DNA from: Acridotheres tristis
Taxonomy: Eukaryota > Chordata > Aves > Passeriformes > Sturnidae
DNA length: 64,000 nt
Direction of reading: 5' to 3'
Assembly: GCA_037013685.1 (NCBI GenBank)
Contig: CM072891.1
Location: forward strand, 620,001 to 684,000
The position numbers and the translations under genes are program-made. Shown here one piece after another: positions 46,001-58,755 of the stretch. The notes beneath the pieces are model-generated. The model had not been told where the DNA came from, made no database searches, and saw only the letters and a program-made list of their open reading frames with translations. Position 1 is the stretch's first letter; the number at the start of each line of letters is the position of its first letter.

Positions 46001-47811
46001 CTGTTCTTGCAAGAGATGTGGGCTGATTTTCTTGATTGTTGTTTTCTGTTGTTGTTTCTTGACTTGTAACAAATTAAAATGAAAGTTTGGAATTGATTTC
46101 TCTACTGAAGCAGTTGCAAGTGAAAAATTACAGAAAATTACCACTAGATGGAGTCAATGATTTTCTAAATTATTCTTCACAGCTCAATTTAATAGAGTTG
46201 CAAAATTATTATGATCACTGAGTTAAGTGGAATATGATAATTTAAGTAGCTCACCTGTATCCTGTTATAATTGCATTATCTGTTCTTTGAACTTTACAAT
46301 TCTATGATTTTTCACTTCATGTAAAAAGATTTTTTACAATTTGATGCTGAATAACAATATCTTAATAGAATTCTTTATCAGACTTAAAACGTCCTGTATC
46401 AGTGCTCACTTTCCCTATTGTGTCTAAGTTGTTATTATGATTCTTCTCAATCCTGTCATTTCACGAGATAAGTTCAATTCTAGTGGTTTCATCCTTTTTA
46501 TTAATTAGAAATTGGTAAGTAAGGGTGAATTGCCAGATATAATTTTTAGTTCATGTTTAACTAAAAAGACTGTTGTGCATTGTTCTGAAAAGCAGCTTGG
46601 ATGTCATCAACAATCATGAAATGCCAGTTGTTAAGAGTAAGCTGTGCTAAATTTATAAGCACAAAGATTATTCGTTTTGGACCTGCAAACTTCACCTTAG
46701 ACCAAGATTATTGCAATATTTTTCTCATGTTGCATTACTTAGTAAGTCTAGCCTTCTTATCTGGAGATAGCTAGCCAGTCAAAAATGTCATTTACTTTTA
46801 TTCTGCAAAATAAAACTTGTTTCACTAAGGAGTTGTCCAGATGTTCCAGCTTTCTTCCAATGGGACAGTATTTATGTGTTATCTGTGAAATTGTGCAGAA
46901 TACACAACCATTCTCAACTTCATTTTCTGATGATTTTATCCTGCAGCCAGACTCATTGCAGTTGTTTTTTGTACAAAATGAAAATAGGACATAAGATTTC
47001 CTTTCAATATTAGACTACTAGTAATAGGCAGATTTTTAGTAATCTGTTGAAGAAACAACTTAATTTCTTGCAAAACAAATACTCGACAGTACTTAATAGG
47101 AAGCCTTTCACCTCCTAGTGAATATGATCACTAGTTCAGAACCCTTTTACCAGCACTGAATCTTATCTTATACAGCTCTTACCTTATTTTTTTTCTTCAG
47201 ATAATACCAAGGAAAAAAGCAATACAAATAAAAGTTTCACATTACAGTTAATATTTCTGTTACTAGGCAAATTAGTTAATGCCTTCAGTGTATTACTTTT
47301 ACCCAGCTTCCAAGAATAGTAATTTATACAAATAGAGGAAAAATTAATGATACCAAAAAGAGAAGATAAAATTGTGGATATGTATAATACATAGCGAAAA
47401 CCCCACACAAACAGAAATTTATATGTTATCTAAATACTATAGGAGAAACAATGAGAAAAGTATGATTTTTAAAATCTATTGCTGGCTGTAAAAAAATAAA
47501 ATTGTAAGTATTTAAAGAAAGCAGATAATCTACATTTAAAAAAAAATTATCCTCATCATAAAGTGATGCTGAAAAGAAATGAAGAGATTTATCTGAATCC
47601 CTTACTTGCTTGGTTTTCAGCATCTTGAGTTTAGTGAAAAGCATAGATGAGGAAGAAAAGAAAAACAGACTTTTTTGGTTCCCAACCTGTGCTTGTTATA
47701 TTTCTAAAATCTGACATAGATTGCCATATTCAAACCTATCTATAGGTAGCTTTTTCTATTGATGTTGCTGAAAGCAGTACTGAGAATTTCTCTAAATTCT
47801 GCTGATTATTT
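43083..47811. other. Intergenic DNA, nothing recognised
   Basis: AT-rich with a T/G-rich low-complexity stretch near 45.46-45.55 kb. The short open frames have no familiar motifs and no splice context. Confidence 0.6.
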
Positions 47812-48450
47812 TTCATAGAATCATAGAATATCCTGAGTGGAAATGGCCCTGCAAGGATCATCGAGTCCAGCTCCTGGCCCTGCACAGGTCACCCCAAGAC
47901 CCTGTGCCTGAGAGCACTTTTCAAATTCTTCCTGAGCTCTGCCAGGCTGGCGCTGTGACCACTGCCCTGGGAGCCTCTTCCAGTGCCCAGTCACCCTCTG
48001 GAGTAAGAATGTTTTTCTAATATCCAACCTAAACCTCCCCTGACAGAGCTTCAGGCCATTCCCTCAGTCCTGTCACTGTCACCCCATAGAGAGGAGATCA
48101 GTGCCTGCCCCTCCTCTTCCTCTCACGATGAAGCTGTAGCTGCAGTGAGGTCGCCACTCAAGTGTCTTTTTCTCCAGGCTGAATGGACCAAGTGAGCTGA
48201 GCTGCTTCTCACGCTGCTTCCCCTCCAGGCCCTTCACCATCTTCACTGCCCTCCTTTGGACACTCTCTAACAGCTTAATGTCTTTTTTTTTTTTATTGTG
48301 GCACCCCAAACTGCCCCCAGCACTGGAGGTGAGGCTGCCCCAGCTCAGAGCAGAGCAGGACAATGCCCTCCCTTGCCTGGCTGTGATGCTGTGCCTGATG
48401 TCCCCAGGACAGGGCTGGCCCTCCTGGCTGCCAGGGCACTGCTGGCTCAG
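47812..48450 (-). mobile_element. CR1 copy A, intergenic
   Basis: It has a 3' tail of tandem CATAGAAT units at the left edge and an ORF2 C-terminus (KMVKGLEGKQREKQLSSLGP). It stops at 48450, where similarity to CR1 copy B is cut. It contains an internal 12-T run. Confidence 0.85.
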
Positions 48451-51400
48451 AGTAATTTTTGGTTAAGTATTGCTGGAAACACAATTATTTTTCAGACTAA
48501 ATACATGTATTGCTTTGGTCAACTGCTGCTGCAAGGCTATAGAGTTAAAAATACAACGTACAATTTCTTTCACACGTTGTAGCAAAGCCTTTTAATAGTT
48601 TGTGGTATCTTTTCAAATCTAAACAAGTAAATGGGTTTATAAAAACTGTGTTGAACAAAGGTCACACACTAACAAATTAAATAGAACACACCATATAAAC
48701 TAAATTTTGTAAAGTTTACAAAGATTATTTTTAAACCATATGTAGGCCCAGAGTCAGCTATATTGTGCATCTGATGATGTAGTCATCTCTTGGAATAATC
48801 ATTAACCAATCAATTACAGAATTGTATGGATTTGACGTGTTTGTTTTACGCATTCATAGCTGTTATCAAGAACTTTAATGGCTTACTAACCCCCACTTGT
48901 GAATAAAGCTTTTTCTTTTGTAAAGCAGGAAGGATGTGGCAGAATAGAAGCAATAAGACTTTTTACACCTCCTCTTGTCAGTCTGAATGATTCACTAGTC
49001 ATGGTAGGCTCTATGCTCTGTATCAATTCAATTAAATAATCAGTACCTGTAAGTTAAATCACTTCTCACACCCACTAGTAAAAATATGACAATAAAGCTA
49101 TTCCCACTATAGTTTTTTCTCTTTTCATTGAAAGTACTTGCATATAGTTTAGAGACTAGCACTACAAGACATGAAAAGATACCAAAAACTTCTTCCCCGT
49201 AGCTAATAAACTAAACAGAAGAAAAGATACATTTCTGTTAGGAGTTCAGTATGTAATTTTTACAGGGACAAGACACTGAGAGATGGTGAAGTATATTTTG
49301 TTTATTTAATTTTAGGCCCTGTAAATACCATTAGGATTCTAGACGTGGTATTTTGGGCTTGAAAATCAACTGTGTGATGCAGGAGTTATAAAATGAAAAG
49401 ATAAAACATTTTTTTAAAAAGTGCAGTGTTGGTTTAAATCTTAAACTCATTCAGTAGGAAGAAGGTGCTTATTTTTTCTATGAGTTGCCTGGCTAAATCT
49501 TCTAACAGCCTGGATTGAGTCTTGACAGCTCAAAAGCTCTACTGAATCCATATAAAACCTGTGGTCCCTATGTTAAATTTCCTTCAGACACACAGGGAGC
49601 AGTGAATTTTTTTTTATCTGAAATGAAGTTGTTACCAATGTGGTTGCTGTAAAGTAAAAAATTACTATGATTAATAAGAGTTAGTGGCTTTGAACTTGAG
49701 ACTTTCACAATCTACTCTCGGCTATATTCATGAGAAGTCCAGCTCAGTCTTTTTGATTTTATTTTAACAATGCCTTAAAGAAGTGGTGAGAAAACAAGAA
49801 GGTTGATCTCTATGGCTTTATGTTCTACAAAGATACATGCTCTAGCTCTCCAAGCCTGGGCTGTCTACAGGTAAGAGATAACTCTTACCTTTCATTGTGT
49901 TTGAGTAATGAGTACCTGAATAATGTAGTTGAGCCCTTTTGGCACCATCAGCACTGGTTTACAGAATAAAGCATTTCAGTGAAACTCTTACATATGAAAT
50001 TTAGATGTTCAATCTAAGCAGACAGTACAACTCAGCATTAGTATTTTGACACTGCATATGGCATTCAACATACATGAAAGGTAATTATACATATTATACA
50101 TTGCCTTTTGGTAACTTACATTGTCATTTTAATGGGGGGAGGATAGTGAAAACTTTGAAGTGATGCAAGTGGCCATAACTGAGCAAAGGCTAGAAGAGGA
50201 AGAATTTCATGTATCTTTTTGTAGCAATTCTTCATTTTGTCTTGTAAAGTCTTGTATATAACCCTGTCACCCTGGAACTGTTTTAGTATATAGTTTGTTT
50301 TAGAAAATATTGTATGTCTTCTTTAGGGAAAATATTACATTTTGGCTTTTCAGATATTCTGTCTCTTTGCCAGGTTTAGACTGAGCATAAATGGCTAATT
50401 AAAAGGCAGATGAGTTTCTGTCTTATTTTGCAGTTTCTCGAGCAGGGAAAGTATTATATAAAGAAGTTACAGAGCAGAGCAACAAATTTTGAGGAATACA
50501 TCTTGACAGACTCATTTTGTTGGCTTGCAGTGAAATGTACTGAAGATTTCATGTACTGAAATCTGAAAATAAACGTAACTTGGCATTTATCCATGAAACT
50601 TAAGAAAGTTACCTTTATAGTATAATGCAATGTCATCTTAGAATGCACAATGTGTCTTCACTATGATAGAGTCATAGGAAGAGGGGTGGAAAACTGGAGG
50701 TTTTTGGGACAGACAGAGTTGTTAGTATCGATACAATATTGATATTGATATTATTGATATAAGTATTGATACACTGGTTGCAGGAAGCTTTTATTTTTGG
50801 ATGGACATGCAGAGCAAAAGCAGAATTTTGTGCTGATATTAAAACTGGCACTGTTATTACAGGGCTCACAGCTAATGTTAAGCGAATAGGGTGGAGTTAA
50901 CATATCACAGGTTACTGCTGGAGGATGTCTGCAGAGTAGCCAGATAGTGCAGCATGCATTACACCAAGACTGCAAAGAGCCTCTACTGCCCCACTCCCTC
51001 ACATTTTCTGCAGCACAGTTCTGTTACGTGTCTTTTAGCAGAATATAGGAATCAACCAGTCTGCATCCATGATGTTTTCTGAGACTCTTCTAGGGACCAA
51101 GCCATTCACATGTCTGCTGTTGGTCTTCAGTGTGCCCTGAGTCCATCCTAAGCCCTCCAGGTCCTGTGAAATACCATGCAAATGCAGGTATGCTGAAGTG
51201 GCCTTTGTTCCTATAGAAATGTATGGTATTATTCTGTAGTAGAGTTCAGTGCAGGGATGGTAGAAAGGATCAGAGAAGAGGAGAATGCTAAGAATTTTTG
51301 TTCGTGTCTATTTCCAAAAAATACCTGGTGATATTTCAGAGATGTTTCAACTAAGTTTATCAGCTGTGCTTCCAGACTGGCACGGAGATTCAGAGGTGCT

Positions 51401-53641
51401 TCATGTCATCTGCTGTGACTGACCATACAAATGGGATAAAAGGTGCTGTGGTGAGCAGAGGCTGCAGAGGGCTGGGGCAGAGGCTGTGGCAGGTGTGGTG
51501 GCAGCTGTATGGGGAGCCATTCAGGCCATGCACAGACAAGTGTGGAGGCCTGAGCATGCATTGTTCTTTGGTTTCTTTGCTTATACTGAGTTCCCCCACG
51601 GGTATGCTACAGCTGTGGTGGCGTGGCTAGTCCAGGGCACCAGTCCTAGAAACATGGAAGATAATGGACTGTAATTGGTGAATTTTGGGAGTGCTGGGTA
51701 AACAGCAGTGAGTATCTGTTTGCTTTATGTAGGTAGATATCTGTAACGTCCCATTTCCCAGAGTGGCTTGAATTGAATTTTGGTCTTGGGGAAGTTTTTT
51801 TTTAACATTTGTCGTGATTTTTCCAGCATTAGCATAAGCAGCATTTGCATCAGAATGTGACTCATATCAATAATTAGATCCTTACTCACACAGCTTTGTG
51901 AATACTCTGCTTATAATATTTAAGTGAACTATTTCCTTTCTGAGACGGAAAGAGTACTTTGAAGAGTTCTGCCTTGTGAATTCTGATTCTATTTTGTAGA
52001 TACCTGAAGGGTATAATTCCTCTACTTTTTTTATATATTAGGTATTTTTCCCAGTGATTGTCAAACTGGAGGAATGTCCTTATGTGTTTCAGACATATTT
52101 TGTATGTATCTCTGTCTTTTTATTTAACTAAACTGTTTATTCAACACTTAATATAAATAGAAGGATACAAATGAAGTTTTAGCTGGAGTGCTGATTGATG
52201 AGTTTTCCAAGAGAAAGACATCAATGGCATTATACGTTTTTAAGATGCACAACACTGGTGATATTTATAAACACATGGTAGGTGTGCATAAATCAGTGTG
52301 TTTATGGCATTTTATTGAAGAATGTGAGGTAGGTTGTCATGGTGATTAAAAGCTTCAAAATGCTATTTATTGGTATTAGTTTGCTGGGCATAAAGGCATA
52401 TTCATTCTGCTACACTGAAACTTTAGTTGTAAAAAGAGCTACATTCCTACCTGTATTGCAAGGACTATTCTAGCAGAATAAGTAAAGATCCAATGAACAC
52501 ATTAGACTTAAAGAAAAGATACTGCTTTCTATTTTTGGTCAACATAACAGTTTTTGTTTTGAAGCCATTTAGGAGGTTGTCTTTTAACTGTGTAGTGTTT
52601 CAGGCTATTTATAAGGCAGCAGAAAATTGTCAACTTCTCCAAATCTCTCTACCCCCCATCAAGAAAAAAAATAGTTCTAGTAACTGGTAAATGAAAGTAC
52701 TTTCTTCAGATGGAAATGTTATAGAAATTAAAGCACCAAATATGTTTTGGTGGTATTTGTCTTTACAATAGTATATACTCTATATGGAAATATCTGGTGC
52801 TTTTTCCTTAAGTAATTAGAAAAACCCAGACCAGTTAACCTTGTTAAAAGCAATGTTGTTTTCTGCATGAGGTCACTGATGTGTTGCCATTAGTATGGTT
52901 GGTTTTTTAACAATGAAATCAATGAAAATTCTGCAACAAATGCTGCATGCATACACAACATCACACACATTCCGAATGAGTAATACAGTTTTCATAGCAG
53001 ACTTGAAGTGATGATTATTAACTAGAATTATATATATTTATATTTAAACTGACACTACAGAATTCTTTTGAGTCTTGACAGATCTGTGGAATATTTAAAT
53101 AGAGTAATTGTAGTTACCAGACCTCCTGGGATTAACCTGCTGGAAAGAAAGTGACATTTTGCAAAGAGAAAAATGAATTTATATTGGGAAAAAAAGCCAA
53201 AAATGAGGTTATGGTGTGCCTGTTTGTAACCATGCAGGAGGAAAATATGTTTCTATGAAGTCACTAATACACTGTAGCGATATACTTCACTTACACTTAA
53301 TTACAGAGGGGCTTTGCATATCTCTTATTGGGTTCTATGTTTCCTGAAGTAGAATAAGCCATGCTGAAAGGAAACTTATGAGATATTTAATTTTTAGTGC
53401 ATTCGTGTTTAGAAGTTGATTCTCAGCTATTTGCGTTTTCACTGGGAATAACTTTACTAAATTCAACATACTCTATGGTAATAAAGAAAAAAGTCATCCA
53501 AAAGTGAAAAACACCAATCTCTCCCTCTGTGGCACAAACTACTTTGGATAAATCACACCCTTTCACTTATAATTGTCAGGCACACTCAGATTTTCAATTA
53601 GAGCAGCAGTGGTAAACGCTGCCTGCTGAGCTTTCCTGAAC
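48451..53641. other. Intergenic DNA, no gene recognised
   Basis: Mostly AT-rich. A GC-richer patch at 51385-51680 has overlapping open frames on both strands, but no recognisable protein. Confidence 0.6.
50725..50772. repeat. Degenerate (TTGATA)n repeat
   Basis: Several imperfect copies of TTGATA/TATTGATA in intergenic DNA. Confidence 0.75.
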
Positions 53642-53985
53642 TGAATAGAATCACAGAATCACCTCATAATTTCGGTTGGAAGAGAATTTTTGAGGTCATC
53701 TGGCTCCACTCAAAGCAGGATCAACTTAACAAGGTTACTCAGTACCTGGCCTGATTGAGTTTTGAATGGTGGCAATGCCAACAAAACCTGTTCCACTGTC
53801 TGACTATGATGAAAGCATTTTTCCTATGATCTAGATGAAATTTCCCATGTTGCAATTCATACTCACCAGCTCTGTAATTGTGCCCATAGAAGGAATTTGG
53901 CTCTGTTCTTCCAGACCCTCCTAGTAAGCAGTTGAAGACAGCAAGAAGATCATTAAGATTTCCCCTTTGCTTATTCTTCATATAT
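53642..53985 (-). mobile_element. Old CR1 3'-end fragment, intergenic
   Basis: The plus strand begins GAATCACAGAATCACC and continues with degenerate CR1 3' sequence. The minus strand retains ELQHGKFHLDHRKNAF and VRQWNRF of the ORF2 end. Confidence 0.75.
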
Positions 53986-56900
53986 TCTAATAGAATAGAC
54001 CAGCACTGGTGGCTGGCTGGTACACACCACCAGTGCCTGTGGAGATGGTTGGTTGCTAAGAGCAGAACTAGAAAAATTCAGCATTAAGTGGAAGGAAGTG
54101 GTTTCATAAGGAAGTGAATGAGACATTAACTGTTCCCTCAGGAGCTTGTGAAGACCTTAATATCAAGGGTATGTCCAATGCAACAAATAATGCCATCCAT
54201 GAGCTGGCAAGCAGAAGTAAGCTGTAAGAACCTATGAAACTGAAATTCAGGAGAAACACGGCATTCATGGGTATTGAAGTGACTTTAACTGGTATTCTAC
54301 TTATGTACTCTGATATTGCCTACAGCAAAAATATAAGTGGGGTATGATGGGTGCAACTATGTCTTCCTACATTATAGAATTTTCGTATAATCGTGATTTT
54401 TACATTATATATAATAAATACAAGATTAAAATTAATTAAACATATTTATCATATTTTCTCATCATCCTTTAGGACAGCAGGAGTCATTTTCTTATCCTAA
54501 ATACTCTGGACTTATAAATTGATAATGCATGATCAAGATAAGGTGAAACATATATGACCTTTCTTTTTTGTTACCATGCCATGCCATTTAGCAGCTAAAA
54601 CCTCAAGTTCCTACCATTGCTTTTCCTGTAACTATGGTTATTAGTTAATTTCAACTGCTATTACTAGGAAAAAAATGCTGCCACTAGTCTCTTTTTAGCA
54701 GCAAAAAAGTCTTCTTTTTTTTTTCCACAGTAAAACCATTCAGCCTTTGCTGAAAGCTACACTGAAAGCTAATGTCCTGAAATAGTACTTGCTGCTATGC
54801 TCTTTAGTCTCTTTCTCCCCTTGACCAGGCAGCAAAAGAGGATTAAAAAAATATATCTACACTAATAATTGCTGGAATGAGCAACACAAATTGTTAAATA
54901 AATACAAGTATTTCTTTGCAAGACATTTGACCAAGTATTTCTTGAAGGTAACAACATGCAGTTCTAATTACTGAATGACTACCCCTTCCTTGAGAAGTGA
55001 CCATGGTAAAAGAAGAGTAAGTAAAGGGAAAAAATATGAGGAAAAGCATGCAAAGTTCTCTTTGAAATATTTTACTCTGTTCTTACACTATCTTGTGTCT
55101 TCATCAAAGTCGTGTCACCATCTTGTAGTTGTGCATTAAGCTAAGTGTATAATGAATAGTTCATTCCCCTTCTTAGCTTCTCCTCAGGGGGAGAATTAAA
55201 TGTGCACTCTTACATCCTGTTTTGGTGCAGTTTTATTTTTTAATTTTTTAGAAGATTTTTGCAGAAGGTGCCTGAATTGCAGAAAGTTGTCAGAATGAAG
55301 GACTCGGGGGACAGAAAATTATAGAGCAGAACATTATTATGTATCCTAGTAACTATTCTTTTAATCGTGTCTCAGCCTATACAAGCACAGAGGTGCAGAA
55401 GGAGGAATAAAGGCCTATTACCCTTATTCCTCAAATCTGCATGTGACTCTGCAAAGCAAGCCCAGCACTGAAAGGCTGAACTGTGAGCTCTGCTGGACAG
55501 AGGCACCTTCTCGGGGTGTGGAGGAAGGTAGGTAGTGTCATTCCACCCACAAGCTGTTCTAGTGGTTTTTCTTTTTAGGAGCTACACATGGAAGGGAAAA
55601 ACCATTTTGGAAATGGGTCTGGACATACGTTTTTGCTATACAAGGGATATATACTACCTACCAAACAAGAAGTGACAGGTATGTTTCTGACTTCCTCCTG
55701 TTTGAAGCCACTTTGCACAGATAGTAATTCTTCATTTGAGATGAGAAGCTGGACAGATATGGGAGTCAAAAGGCTGAAGACTGTATAGAGTTCTACAAAA
55801 TGTCTGCACGCCTAGCACCTATATAGTAGAGAATTTTAAACAAGATTTTTGTCTTTTTCTGTATTTTTTTCTTTTGGATTGTCACTGTGAAGGAAGGGGA
55901 ACATTGTAGCAAAACTAAGTTGAGTCTTTAGATAAAACTTAAAAAATGTCTCCTTTTCCCCACCTTATTCTCTCCTGTTATGCTGAATATTGGGTGAATA
56001 AAAATACAAGTTAGAGAGGGAAATATGTCCCTAATATGAAAGAGAGAATTACAAAATGAACATTCAACTTGAAGAGAATGTCAGGGAACAACAGTACCTT
56101 ATACTGCACTCTGAAAAATTGTAAAAAGTACAAAGGTTCATAACATATTGTAAAGAAAATTCTTTAGAACTTGCTCTGTTATCTTGGAGGTAACAGACAC
56201 ACCATATGCTGTGTCTGGCAGTTGCTATGGCAACTACTTTTAAAATTTAAGCATGGGGAAGCTATTGCCTAAAATCTGCACAACTTGGGGCCAAATCTTG
56301 CTTGATGCTGAGCACCAAGGGAGAGTAAAAAAGATAAAAAGGAAATACTAAAATATCTTTCTTGTTGGTTACTGAAATTTTATCTTGAAATCAATACTAA
56401 AGGAGATTTCAAATTGTGGAGTCCTGAGGGCATTGGAAAAGAGAAGAATGGGATGATTGCAATATCTTAAATTTAATACCATACAAACTGCAATTAAAAT
56501 TAGGAAAAACCTATTTGTTCATTGAGGCATTTTACATAAAAATATGATATTTGTGTGAAAATAATCTGTCACTGTTTTATGTATTTGAGAAATCTTGCTT
56601 AGAAGTCAAAAATTAGTCAGTTTTTGAAGGAAATAGATGGGAAGGTAGTATATCTCCATAAAATGTTATTAAACTTATTAAAACTTATCAAATGAAGATT
56701 TATTTCCTTGGAAAAATAATTTTAAACTTTGAATAATGCTTGGACTATCACACCAGCAGCCTGCATAATGGACTTCAAGTGCAAAAAAGGCTTAAAATAT
56801 CGAATAAGGGTGTTTATAAGGAAAAAGAAGTACAAATAAAATTACAGATACTGTTGTTCTTCACCCAGAAACGTCTATTAGACCTAGGTACAATGAATGC

Positions 56901-57310
56901 TATTATAAGCAAGATCAGCACTTCAGTAACTGGATTTCTGTGATTAATCTACATGACAAATTCTGTATTGCCCACATGCATTCTAGGTTTCCTCGAGAGT
57001 TTGCTAAGGTGGGACATAATTCAGCCAGAAAATAATACTGGTGAACTGTAGCTCTTTGCAAAACTACCCATGCAGACTTGTGGCTTGGAGTCATTCAGTA
57101 ATGGCCTGGCCCAAGTTCACTGGAGTTGGTGGTGTTCTCTCTATAGATGTCCCCAGACTGTGTTTGAAGCAGTGCCCAGTCTGCTTACCTTATCTTAATA
57201 CTTTTGGATTAATCATTACCAAGAATATCTGATGTTTTTAGCCCACATCAATGTAACACTGGCTTTCTATAAGTAGTTTTTAAAAAGTGTATTAAAGATT
57301 CTTAGATTGT
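53986..57310. other. Intergenic DNA, no gene recognised
   Basis: It contains a short perfect hairpin (54003-54036) just after the CR1 fragment; otherwise anonymous AT-rich sequence. Confidence 0.6.
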
Positions 57311-58755
57311 ATGAGATCATGGAATATGCAGAGTTGGAAGGGTCCCACAAGGATCATCAAATCCAGCTCTTATCCCTGCACAGGACAGCCTCAAGAGTCA
57401 CACCATGTACCCGAGATCACTGTTCAAACACTTAGTGAGCTCTGCCAGGCTGATGCTGTGACCACTGCCCTGGGCAGCCTCTTCCAGTGCCCAGTCACCC
57501 TCTGGAGTAAGAATGTTTTTCTAATATCCAACCTAAACCTCCCCTGACAGAGCTTCAGGCCATTCCCTCAGTCCTGTCCCTGTCACCAAAGAGCAGAGAT
57601 CAGTGCCTGCCCCTCCTCTTCCTCTCACGATGAAGCTGTAGCTGCAGTGAGGTCGCCACTCAAGTGTCTTTTTCTCCAGGCTGAATGGACCAAGTGAGCT
57701 GAGCTGCTTCTCACGCTGCTTCCCCTCCAGGCCCTTCACCATCTTCACTGCCCTCCTTTGGACACTCTCTAACAGCTTAATGTCTTTTTTTTTTTATTGT
57801 GGCACCCCAAACTGCCCCCAGCACTGGAGGTGAGGCTGCCCCAGCTCAGAGCAGAGCAGGACAATGCCCTCCCTTGCCTGGCTGTGATGCTGTGCCTGAT
57901 GTCCCCAGGACAGGGCTGGCCCTCCTGGCTGCCAGGGCACTGCTGGCTCAGATTCAACTTTCTGTCAGCCAGGATCCCCAGGTCCCTTTCCATGGCCCTG
58001 CTCTCCAGCCTCTCACTCCCCATTCTGTTTGTACACCCAGGATTACCCTGTCCTGGGTGTAGAATCCAGCACTTTCCCTTGTTGAACTTTGTATGTTTGG
58101 TGATTGCCCGGCTCTCTTGCCCTTGTCCAGGTCTCTCTGCAGGGCCTCCCTGCCTTCGAGGAGTCAACAGCCCCTCCCGGTTTTGTAGTAGTGGCAGGCT
58201 TGCTCTGTATCCCTTCCAGTCCTGCATCCAAGTCCCTTATGAAGATGTTGAAGAGCACAGGGCTGAGGATGGAGCCCTATGGAACCCCAGTAGTGACAGG
58301 TCTCCAGTCTGATGTCACCTTGAAATGCCACTGTCACCCTTTGAGCCTGACCTGTGAGCCAGTTGCTCACCCATCCCATGATGTGTTTATTCAGCTGTGT
58401 GCTGGATGTTTTGTCCAGACGGATCTGATGAGAGACAGTATTGAAAGCTTTACCGAAATCCAAATGGATTACTTCAACTGGCTTCTCCTGATCAACAAGG
58501 TGGGTTACCTTGTCCTAAAAGGAAATCGGGTTTGATGAGCAGGACCCTCTTCTCATGAAGCCATGCTGGCTGTGACCAGTGTCTGTTTTGTCTTTCATGT
58601 GTTTTCCAATGGTGACAGAATAATTTTTCCATAACTTTACTAGGCACTGAAGTGAGACTTGTAGTTTCTGGGCTCCTCCTTCTTGCCCTCCTTGAAAATT
58701 GGGGTAACATTTGCCAGCTTCCAGTCAGCTAGGACCTCTCCAAGACCACTCAAAA
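57311..58755 (-). mobile_element. CR1 copy B, longest and least decayed in the window
   Basis: About 1.4 kb of CR1 reading on the minus strand. It holds the reverse transcriptase core (DFGKAFNTVSHQ near 58.4 kb), a middle region (LFNIFIRDLDAGLEGIQS) and the C-terminus. It is 5'-truncated with frameshifts, so no intact protein is made. It contains an internal 11-T run. Confidence 0.88.

Noticed and set aside
57769..58535. Open frames of 100-171 codons on both strands
   Set aside because: All within CR1 copy B; the minus-strand ones are pieces of its frameshifted reverse transcriptase and the plus-strand ones are shadows.
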